Position numbers and translations under genes: made by a program | Part shown: positions 1 to 5,401 of the stretch, one piece after another | How the letters are laid out: every line of letters begins with the position of its first letter | How positions within the stretch are numbered: position 1 is the first letter of the stretch | Origin: Deltaproteobacteria bacterium | Lineage (GTDB): Bacteria > Desulfobacterota > Desulfobacteria > Desulfobacterales > JAFDDL01 | DNA: 5,401 nt | Direction of reading: 5' to 3' | Assembly: GCA_019310865.1 (NCBI GenBank) | Contig: JAFDDL010000293.1 | Coordinates: forward strand, 1-5,401 | Notes under the pieces: generated by a model | Seen by the model: the letters and a program-made list of their open reading frames with translations, nothing else | The model's database searches: none | Told to the model about the DNA's origin: nothing

Positions 1-564
1 TGCCCGAACGTATGTGTCTTCCACTAGAATCCGGACCGGATTAAATCCTTCTTGATAGTATGGCCCAACTGGTGATGTGATGATGTAAAAAATATATTCG
101 TGAGCCGGGCGAACCCCCAGAAACGCTTCAGAAGCGATAATGGTAGGACGCACATAGAGGGACGTGCCCGGAGCCGATGGCACCCAATCCTTGTCGACTT
201 GAATGAGCGTTTTCATGCCGGCATATACCAACTCTTCCGGGAATTCTGGTATGCACAATCGCTCGCAGGATCGCTGCATTCGTTTCAAATTGTCATGCGC
301 CCTGAACAGCGCAATCTTGTCTCCCGGATGACGATAGGCTTTATAGCCTTCAAATACCTCCTGACCATAATGCAGGACAACCGCCGCAGGATCCAGTGTG
401 AAAGGGCCGTATGGTACAATCCGGGGCGCATGCCACCCCTGGTTTAACCCATATTCCAGAATAAACATATGGTTGGAAAAATTCGTGCCAAAGCCGAGCT
501 TGGAATCATCTGCAGGTTTTTGCCGGGCCATGCCCGGACTGACCAGAGAAACAGGTATTTCCAT
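1..564 (-). CDS. ilvE: Branched-chain amino acid aminotransferase, class IV PLP enzyme (type II IlvE), C-terminus cut by window edge
   Basis: This gene is read on the minus strand from ATG 564-562 to base 1: 188 codons without a stop, so the C-terminal part lies outside the window. The family moves the amino group between leucine, isoleucine or valine and 2-oxoglutarate, using PLP, in the cytoplasm. Hallmarks of the type II (eukaryote-like, about 350-residue) branch are visible: FGTNFSNHMF near residues 25-34, PYGPFTLDPAA at 51-61, VLHYGQEVFEGYKAYR at 63-78, LFRAHDNLKRM at 86-96, the RLCIPE segment at 102-107 and LYVRP at 136-140. The PLP-binding lysine is expected just past the edge and cannot be checked. 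AAGGAG at 572-577, seven bases upstream, fixes the start and lies in the last codons of the radical SAM gene, whose stop is four bases before this ATG. The two genes are therefore almost certainly co-transcribed and probably translationally coupled. Family call is firm; biosynthetic, catabolic or specialised role is not resolved. Confidence 0.93.
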   Translation of the reverse strand, partial: MEIPVSLVSPGMARQKPADDSKLGFGTNFSNHMFILEYGLNQGWHAPRIVPYGPFTLDPAAVVLHYGQEVFEGYKAYRHPGDKIALFRAHDNLKRMQRSCERLCIPEFPEELVYAGMKTLIQVDKDWVPSAPGTSLYVRPTIIASEAFLGVRPAHEYIFYIITSPVGPYYQEGFNPVRILVEDTYVRA

Positions 565-568
565 GGAA

Positions 569-1927
569 TTACTCCTTTCTTGCCTCGATCTCACGCTGAA
601 CCCTTCTCAGGCGAAGTTCATCTGCAATCAAAGACGGCATTGCACACAGATAACAGTCATTTGGAAGAGCTGAAGGCTCGAATGCATCCACACCGTGTTT
701 AAGACGAATATCTGCAACTTTTTTTACAGATGATACAAACCATTCTGCCTCAGGTGCACGGAATCCCTCATAAGGTGTTCCCTGTACAGGGCTCCAGACC
801 AATGGGATTGATGCAATACCTCTTTCAGACATCCACTCTATTCCTTCCATCAATGATTTTTCAGGCTCCTGGAATCCAGTCACAAAATGGGTAGACACCC
901 TTCCGGGGCCATAAACTTCAGCAGCAGTTTCAAGGGCCTTGAGCCAGTGGTCTCTTCCTTGTACCTCCTCTTTTCCAGGACAGTACATTTTAAAAAGATC
1001 CTTATCCCAGATTTCAAGATTATATGCCACAGAATAGAATCCGAGATCTTTATATTCCTGGATGGCTCTTTTCAGGTCATCGCCCCGGTCTTCCGGTGCT
1101 GTTCGAATAACATTTACAGGGATATCATCGCGACCCAGTGCTTTTTTCATCATGTTAATAATATCGAGTATCATTTTGTCTTCGCGATCAACAATTATAC
1201 CCTCTTTATTCTTTTTCCGTGACAGATATCCGCCGGTGAGCAAAATATGTTTAACGCATCCTTCTTCAAATGCAGCTTTTGTAACTTCATAGATCTGATC
1301 CATGGTTCTTTTTGAAACCTGAAGATCATCTTTGGTCCAGCTCATGTTGGGTACTATGTTGCAGAATCGGCATCCTTTATCATTGGCCCAGTACATGCAA
1401 AAAGTCGCGTAATTCAAAACCAGGCAGTCCTGCCCACGTTTTGGTGCTATCCTTCGCATGATAATGTCCTTACTGGCTTCTTTGGAATAATAATCCGGTC
1501 TTGGGATATGGCGGGCTTCAATGAGAAATTTTCCGTCCCTTTTTAAGACCATGACACCATCTTCCACGGTACAAAACCATCTGGAATCTCTGTTTTCCCG
1601 AACCTGCACAATAGTATCCATGGGCAGCAGCAATTCTTCTGGCAGGTGATACGTATGCTCTCCGATATTCCAGTCAAAAAGCCATCTGGACTGTTCCCGA
1701 TAAACATCGCAAACACCTTCCAGGGCGGATTTATCAAACCTTATGCCATCGGCAAGGAGGCTTGCTTTCACATAGATTTCTTTCTCCAGACCTTCTGGTG
1801 TCGCCTCCAAGGGTGGCTTGACAAGAGGTGCGGCTGGATTGTCTGCGTTGTATACAGTTTTGTACCAGTCTTCGTATTTTTGATTAATGTCGGAAAATAT
1901 ATTATTTTCTTTGTTGGCATTGAACAT
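569..1927 (-). CDS. Radical SAM enzyme of unknown substrate, with a CX8CX2C cluster motif
   Basis: The product has 452 residues. The cluster motif is Cys177-x8-Cys186-x2-Cys189, with the usual aromatic residue (Phe188) before the last cysteine; these cysteines should hold the [4Fe-4S] cluster that cleaves S-adenosylmethionine. Thr-Gly-Gly at 231-233, after a beta strand, fits the SAM-contacting GGE-like motif. NLEIWD (303-308), CPGK (316-319) and THFVTGF (346-352) fit later strands of a partial TIM barrel, in the style of the biotin synthase and HmdB-like enzymes. The roughly 165 residues before the motif are a long extension. A second pair, Cys425-x2-Cys428, near the C-terminus might bind another metal or cluster. 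No signal peptide or membrane segment is seen, so it should be cytoplasmic. The start is supported by AGGAG at 1935-1939, seven bases upstream. It is the first gene of an operon with the aminotransferase and is divergent from a LysR regulator. Superfamily is firm; reaction unknown. Confidence 0.92.
   Translation of the reverse strand: MFNANKENNIFSDINQKYEDWYKTVYNADNPAAPLVKPPLEATPEGLEKEIYVKASLLADGIRFDKSALEGVCDVYREQSRWLFDWNIGEHTYHLPEELLLPMDTIVQVRENRDSRWFCTVEDGVMVLKRDGKFLIEARHIPRPDYYSKEASKDIIMRRIAPKRGQDCLVLNYATFCMYWANDKGCRFCNIVPNMSWTKDDLQVSKRTMDQIYEVTKAAFEEGCVKHILLTGGYLSRKKNKEGIIVDREDKMILDIINMMKKALGRDDIPVNVIRTAPEDRGDDLKRAIQEYKDLGFYSVAYNLEIWDKDLFKMYCPGKEEVQGRDHWLKALETAAEVYGPGRVSTHFVTGFQEPEKSLMEGIEWMSERGIASIPLVWSPVQGTPYEGFRAPEAEWFVSSVKKVADIRLKHGVDAFEPSALPNDCYLCAMPSLIADELRLRRVQREIEARKE
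572..577 (-). promoter_or_regulatory. Ribosome binding site of the aminotransferase gene, inside the end of the radical SAM gene
   Basis: The minus strand reads AAGGAG here, seven bases before the ATG at 564. It overlaps the final Lys-Glu codons of the upstream gene, so ribosomes ending the first gene could restart on the second. It decides the aminotransferase start. Confidence 0.7.
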
Positions 1928-2092
1928 ATTTCATCTCCTGGTAATATGGTTAATCGTTTTCTCGTTCTCAACAGTCACAGATACAATCCTATTGACAACT
2001 GTAAACAGAAATTGTTAGTAAGTAAAATTAATCATTCTACTTGAATGCATTAGCAAGGCTTATTAATCTTTTTACATATGAGGGTATAATAT
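1928..2092. promoter_or_regulatory. Divergent promoter/operator region between the radical SAM operon and the LysR gene
   Basis: This AT-rich 165-base gap separates two divergent starts, where LysR-type regulators usually bind. Visible dyads are CATTC-N5-GAATG at 2033-2047, ACAGT-N22-ACTGT at 1971-2002 and CAAT-N3-ATTG at 1984-1994. The hexamer TTAATC occurs three times on the plus strand (1950, 2028 and 2063). On the minus strand, TAGAAT (2039 to 2034) is a fair -10 element without a good -35, as often seen for activator-dependent promoters. None of the dyads is a clean symmetric T-N11-A LysR box, so the true operator cannot be picked from sequence alone. Confidence 0.5.
1992..2020 (+). promoter_or_regulatory. 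Possible promoter of the LysR-type regulator gene
   Basis: TTGACA at 1992-1997 is a perfect -35 hexamer. The hexamer at 17-base spacing (TTAGTA, 2015-2020) is a poor -10, so the promoter would be weak. It would leave a leader of about 65 bases before the start at 2093. It overlaps the ACAGT/ACTGT dyad, which would allow autoregulation. This is a candidate only. Confidence 0.25.
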
Positions 2093-3031
2093 ATGTTGCC
2101 AGACTTTAATCGGCTAAAAATCTTTTATTATATATATTTAGAAAATAGCTGTACTGCGGCTGCCAGATGTTTACATATGACCCAATCCGGGGTGAGCCAA
2201 CATCTTCAAAAGCTGGAATTTGAATTGAATTCAGCTCTTTTTACCCGATCCCGTCGACAATTGATCCCAACAGCAGCCGGGACAAGATTATTTAACGTTA
2301 TTCAACCATTCATTGAAGCGCTTGAGATCGGGGTTAAAAATATTAAAAAATCAGAAATTATTCCATCCGGATACCTGCGCATAGGATTCCCCGTAGAATT
2401 TACCCAAAAACATGTGCCCGGTATTCTGGCTTCATTCCGGGAGAAATATCCCGATGTGAATTTTTTCATTAAAATGGGTCCACCAGAAACACTTTTACCC
2501 ATGTTACGGGATGGAAAACTTGACTTTGCCTACATTGATATTTTCCCAAACGAGTGGGGAGCGTACTGGGATTTCAGCCCATACTCCGTTGAACCAATAC
2601 TTGAGGAGGAAATGGTTTTGGCATGTTCAAAAGTCTATTATGATAAAAGGATTAAGGGGGATCATTCCTTTGAACACATGTCAAGTTTAGAGTATATTTC
2701 TTATAAGCTTTATACGACAGCATTGCAGAGCTGGTTCATATCTAATTTTGACCTTTTCCCAAGCCAATTAAATATAGTATTGACAATAGACAGTCTTCAA
2801 GCCGGAATTGAAGCAATACGCTGCCATATAGGGTTAGGCGTTATTGTCACCCATCTTATGTCCAAAGCAATACATGACGGAAGTATTGTTATAATAAAAA
2901 TATCTCAAAAGAAAAGTATTAATAAAATAGCATTTTTTCAATTGTCGCATAAAAAGCCCACTCTAAGCGAAAAAATGTTTCAAGAACATTTTCAAAATGA
3001 AATTAATAAGTCAGGATTGCGCCAACTATAG
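2093..3031 (+). CDS. LysR-type transcriptional regulator
   Basis: The product has 312 residues, typical for the family. The N-terminal winged helix-turn-helix spans about residues 5-64: NRLKIFYYIYLENSCTAAAR leads into HMTQSGVSQHLQKLE (28-42), the recognition helix region, then LFTRSRRQLIPTAAG (49-63), the family signature. A linker helix follows, then a type 2 periplasmic-binding-protein-like effector domain from about residue 92 (PSGYLRIGFP) to near 300, with the usual LRDGKLDFAYID segment at 138-149. GAGGG at 2080-2084, eight bases upstream, supports the start; the ATG at 2078 is followed at once by a stop. Its divergent orientation suggests that it controls the radical SAM-aminotransferase operon, with an intermediate of that pathway as likely coinducer. 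That is inference. The gene is clearly richer in A and T (many ATA, TTA and AAA codons) than the transglycosylase gene to its right. Confidence 0.95.
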   Translation: MLPDFNRLKIFYYIYLENSCTAAARCLHMTQSGVSQHLQKLEFELNSALFTRSRRQLIPTAAGTRLFNVIQPFIEALEIGVKNIKKSEIIPSGYLRIGFPVEFTQKHVPGILASFREKYPDVNFFIKMGPPETLLPMLRDGKLDFAYIDIFPNEWGAYWDFSPYSVEPILEEEMVLACSKVYYDKRIKGDHSFEHMSSLEYISYKLYTTALQSWFISNFDLFPSQLNIVLTIDSLQAGIEAIRCHIGLGVIVTHLMSKAIHDGSIVIIKISQKKSINKIAFFQLSHKKPTLSEKMFQEHFQNEINKSGLRQL

Positions 3032-3152
3032 GAGAGTTTTTTGATTTTTTTCTTCAATCTGTCCTTCCCGAAAACTCGTATCAATTGATATTATTGACTT
3101 TTTTGATATATTGCATTACGGTGCCCAGAATTGATTTGAACTATTGAGGATT

Positions 3153-3469
3153 ATGTTATTGGGCATGAGAGCTGTAATCGTATCTGCATTCAGTCTTGTT
3201 TGGTCTGTATTTCGGTCTCGCTTATCTATGAGACTTGAAATTGTGGCGCTTCGCCCCATCAACTGCTGGTATACCAGAGAAGGGACAGGAGACCCGAGAT
3301 AAGACCTGCGGACCGCATGTTTTGGTCCTTTCTGTCAAAACACTGACCTGTCTGGAAGAAAGCCTTGTATCTGGTCAAACCGGCAACAGTGATTGCTTGG
3401 AGAGCCTTTCTCGATAACCATTTGAAGGACCTTGTTTCCATTGATACGTTTGTAGTACCAACCCTCAAA
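3153..3469 (+). pseudogene. Remnant of a DDE (rve/integrase-core) transposase gene, frameshifted, with a stop and an internal deletion
   Basis: Two plus-strand frames together read like the start of an insertion-sequence transposase. From ATG 3153, or 3165, the first frame gives VSAFSLVWSVFRSRLS and LEIVALR up to 3254. Two surplus C bases in the CCCC run at 3254-3257 shift the frame. The next frame continues as HQLLVYQRR, then RPADRMFWSFLSKH, meets TGA at 3344-3346 where the family usually has Trp, and goes on as KKALYLVKPATVIAW. At 3398-3400 the Trp codon joins directly to RAFLDNHLKDLVSIDTFVVPT, which in intact relatives lies well over 50 residues further on. Asp at 3443-3445 would be the first catalytic Asp of the DDE triad. 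Recognisable homology ends near 3469, so the rest of the catalytic domain is gone. No terminal inverted repeats were found. The match rests on remembered family motifs, not an alignment; the exact IS family is not assigned. Confidence 0.8.
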
Positions 3470-3513
3470 AACACTGTCTGGAAAAGTTATAAGGTGATGA
3501 GTATGGGAATAGC

Positions 3514-5127
3514 TCAAAATCCCTCTATCACCACAGTTTGCTCGGCTCTGTATTCCCGCAGCGGATTTTCAAATTCAAAGCCGAACAACCCGGGGTTTTC
3601 TCCAATCACAGCGGCGGAAAAAACATAGAGAACATAGTCGTAGGTTTCCCTGGGGATTTCATGAGTTTCCATGAGCTTCCAGAAATTGCGTTCCCGTGGG
3701 TTGGTCGGCATTTTCCGTATTCTCCGCCGCACGTTGTTGTACCCCCAGTTGTAGGAAGCAACCACCAGTAGGCCAGAAGCCTGGGCCTCGGTGCTGTAGA
3801 TGTAATGCAGATAGCGGGCCGCCGCCCGCGTGGCTTTATCAAAATCAAACCGTTCGTCTTTGGGGTCATAGCGGGGCAGTTCCACCAGCGGGCCAGTCTG
3901 AAGCCCGTATTGGGCAGCTGTGGTGGGGATAAACTGCCAGAATCCCTTGGCAATCCCAAAGCGCGTCCGGGGACCGATGGCCTGGGCCTTGAAATCACTT
4001 TCCTGGAGAGCAATGTATAAAAACTGGGGCGGAAGATTTTCGGTCAGCATAGTACGGAAAACACGCGCAGCGAAACGGTTTTTTTCAACTCGCGCTAGTG
4101 CTCGCGAAAGGCGCGGAGTTGTTCTCCATAATTCAATGTATTTTTTAACCTCTTTAAAGAAAGGTTCTGGAACATTCAGGTCACATTCGCCGAAAAGCCG
4201 GGCCATCCGGAAAATCGCCCGGTCCTTTTCATCCGTGTATTTACTGAAGATACCGGTTTCCTCGACAAAGCTCGTGTAGCGGTCTCTCAATTCTTCCAGC
4301 CGGCGGTGTCTTGCGGCCAGCTGTTTTTTGTGGGTGTTTTCTCCGGAATTAGCCGCCGTTTTATAAAGATCTTCCACCTGCATCTCCATGGATTTCATTT
4401 CATAGAAGATCTCAATCCCCATTTGCTTCAGATTTTTAAACTTGAAATATTGTTGGAGGCCGAACACGGCTGCCAGAATAAAAAGGCCGCTCACAATAGC
4501 AGTGATTTTACGGTGACGACGGGACTCCATCTGTTTTACTCGCTTGAACGCGTCGTGCATGAGAACACTGCCTGGATCGGCGTTTCCGGAAGGTTTCCCG
4601 CCGGAGAATTTCTTGACAATCTTGGTTACCGAGGAAGGCAGGGAGGCCCACTGGGTTTCAGATATTGTGTTTTTCCTAGTCTGATTCTCCGCTGAGTCGG
4701 AAGTTTCGGAAAGAGGAGAAGTGAGATTGCTTGAGTTGAGCAGCTCGACTCTGATACTGGGTCCGTTACTGGCAATTCGAAGCACCGAGTTTTTCGAGAT
4801 CAAGGCATGTTGAACCCGTTCACCATTTAAAAAGGTACCATTACGGCTTCCCAGATCACGAACCCACCACCCACCACGCTCACGGCAAATTTCCAGGTGC
4901 CGTTTACTCACTACTGGATCAGGCAAATAGATGGGGCAGGAGTTTTCCCGACCGACCCGGAAAGATTCAGTAAAAACCAGGGAATTTTCCCCTTCTCCTG
5001 GAGAACTGTAAGTGACTCGAATCGCTCCGAATTCTCTGGGAGCTTTTATATTAAGCGTTTCATCCTTCAAGATCCGACCTCTGAAAAGATAACTGGTACT
5101 GTTAAGAATGGGTCCTAACCAAACCAT
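3514..5127 (-). CDS. FHA domain-transmembrane-lytic transglycosylase fusion (MltD-like SLT domain)
   Basis: Numbered from ATG 5127, the product has 537 residues. An FHA domain, a phosphothreonine-peptide reader, spans about 50-125 with the conserved residues in place: Gly59-Arg60, Ser74, His77 and Asn96-Gly97 in GSRNGTFLNG. A Ser/Thr-rich linker follows (130-170). A basic stretch (ESRRHRK, 201-207) precedes one transmembrane helix (208-224), placing FHA in the cytoplasm by the positive-inside rule. A charged, probably coiled helical segment covers about 230-295. The C-terminal lytic transglycosylase domain (about 360-470) has catalytic Glu376 in ALQESDF, a GFWQF motif (Gln398) and SYNWGYNNV (458-466), closest in style to MltD. 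It should cleave peptidoglycan in the periplasm, forming 1,6-anhydromuramoyl ends. The start is uncertain: neither this ATG nor an in-frame TTG at 5172 (15 residues longer) has a good ribosome site. It faces the transposase remnant tail-to-tail. Confidence 0.92.
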   Translation of the reverse strand: MVWLGPILNSTSYLFRGRILKDETLNIKAPREFGAIRVTYSSPGEGENSLVFTESFRVGRENSCPIYLPDPVVSKRHLEICRERGGWWVRDLGSRNGTFLNGERVQHALISKNSVLRIASNGPSIRVELLNSSNLTSPLSETSDSAENQTRKNTISETQWASLPSSVTKIVKKFSGGKPSGNADPGSVLMHDAFKRVKQMESRRHRKITAIVSGLFILAAVFGLQQYFKFKNLKQMGIEIFYEMKSMEMQVEDLYKTAANSGENTHKKQLAARHRRLEELRDRYTSFVEETGIFSKYTDEKDRAIFRMARLFGECDLNVPEPFFKEVKKYIELWRTTPRLSRALARVEKNRFAARVFRTMLTENLPPQFLYIALQESDFKAQAIGPRTRFGIAKGFWQFIPTTAAQYGLQTGPLVELPRYDPKDERFDFDKATRAAARYLHYIYSTEAQASGLLVVASYNWGYNNVRRRIRKMPTNPRERNFWKLMETHEIPRETYDYVLYVFSAAVIGENPGLFGFEFENPLREYRAEQTVVIEGF

Positions 5128-5189
5128 TGTTTTTCTGTAAAACGCGCTCTCCCGAAAAGGCGAAATGCCCAAGTTTTGGACAGCGCTCC

Positions 5190-5211
5190 GAAAAAATCAA
5201 GGAATTTTTTC
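5190..5211. repeat. Perfect 8-bp AT-rich inverted repeat upstream of the FHA-transglycosylase gene
   Basis: GAAAAAAT (5190-5197) and ATTTTTTC (5204-5211) are perfect reverse complements around a six-base loop. The stem has one G-C pair, so it is weak as a transcription terminator. It lies between the recombinase stop and the transglycosylase start and may be a protein-binding dyad, or chance in AT-rich DNA. The 138-base gap (5173-5310) that contains it shows no gene, tRNA or convincing promoter. Confidence 0.4.
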
Positions 5212-5310
5212 AATACCGTCCCAGTAAAAAAGAGAACCTGCTTGATCCCCGTCAAACCAGCTTGTCATTAAGTAGGGGTGAATCCCAGCACCAGACCCAC
5301 CCCATTTGCT

Positions 5311-5401
5311 CTATCGATAAATGTTCTCAACCCACCGTATCACCTCCGTATCGCTATTGGTTCCAAGGTATAGCTGGGTCGTTTGCAAATTAGCGTGCCT
5401 G
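5311..5401 (-). CDS. C-terminal end of a tyrosine recombinase/integrase, cut by the right window edge
   Basis: On the minus strand, 29 codons from 5400 to the TAG at 5313-5311 read RHANLQTTQLYLG, then SDTEVIRWVENIYR. This matches the end of tyrosine (phage-type) recombinases: the GH-x-x-x-x-TT-x-x-Y motif, with the conserved His (second codon from the edge) and the nucleophilic Tyr (eleventh codon) that joins covalently to DNA during strand exchange. Whether the gene is intact, or itself a remnant, cannot be told because the N-terminal domain and the rest of the catalytic domain lie outside. It points the same way as the FHA-transglycosylase gene, about 180 bases upstream of that gene's ATG. 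No tRNA end or direct repeat that would mark an attachment site was recognised. The call rests on a short stretch. Confidence 0.65.
   Translation of the reverse strand, partial: RHANLQTTQLYLGTNSDTEVIRWVENIYR

Noticed and set aside
100..702. Three overlapping plus-strand open frames at the left end
   Set aside because: They lie opposite the aminotransferase and the end of the radical SAM gene, whose minus-strand reading has clear family motifs; the plus-strand products resemble nothing recognisable.
887..2044. Plus- and minus-strand open frames inside the radical SAM gene and its upstream region
   Set aside because: They are shadows of a 452-residue gene with a clear cluster motif and a good ribosome site.
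2085..2090. Perfect TATAAT hexamer just before the LysR start
   Set aside because: It is two bases from the ATG, so transcription from it would begin inside the gene and omit the ribosome site.
3032..3060. T-rich run after the LysR stop as a terminator
   Set aside because: There are T tracts but no GC-rich stem before them, so an intrinsic terminator is not supported.
3235..3417. Plus-strand 60-codon open frame in the gap region
   Set aside because: It is out of frame with the two frames that read as transposase; its product has no recognisable motif.
3259..3517. Minus-strand short open frames in the gap region
   Set aside because: They lie opposite the transposase remnant and show no family features.
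3606..4013. 135-codon minus-strand frame within the transglycosylase gene
   Set aside because: It is an alternate frame of the SLT domain coding sequence, rich in Arg and Pro as expected for a shadow of GC-rich codons.
5173..5310. Possible tRNA-derived attachment site next to the recombinase end
   Set aside because: No T-arm or acceptor-stem sequence and no direct repeat with another part of the window could be recognised.
5127..5393. 88-codon plus-strand frame at the right end
   Set aside because: It runs opposite the recombinase end and the transglycosylase start and has no recognisable domain.

Overview
The window looks like chromosome of a Gram-negative, probably anaerobic bacterium. 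The mix of a type II branched-chain aminotransferase, an unusual radical SAM enzyme and an MltD-like lytic transglycosylase would suit a Desulfobacterota (deltaproteobacterial) genome. That placement is inferred from protein style only; no rRNA or marker gene is present. There are three intact genes, two genes cut by the window edges, and one broken transposase gene.

Left part (1-3031): a two-gene minus-strand operon, a radical SAM enzyme followed after 4 bases by a class IV (IlvE-type) aminotransferase that runs off the left edge. A divergent LysR-type regulator lies across a 165-base intergenic region. This is the classic layout of a LysR regulator controlling the neighbouring divergent operon. 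The substrate of the radical SAM enzyme is not recognisable. The aminotransferase suggests the pathway makes or consumes a branched-chain amino acid or its 2-oxo acid.

Middle (3032-3513): no intact gene. It holds the decayed remnant of a DDE (rve/integrase-core) transposase on the plus strand, with a frameshift, an in-frame stop, a large internal deletion and a missing C-terminus.

Right part (3514-5401): a minus-strand gene with an N-terminal cytoplasmic FHA (phosphothreonine-binding) domain, one transmembrane helix, a helical periplasmic stretch and a C-terminal lytic transglycosylase domain. This would place a phospho-signal reader and a cell-wall-cleaving enzyme on one chain. Upstream of it are a short AT-rich inverted repeat and, at the right edge, the last 29 codons of what looks like a tyrosine recombinase, also on the minus strand. 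The transposase remnant and the recombinase end suggest that the transglycosylase gene lies in a region visited by mobile DNA.
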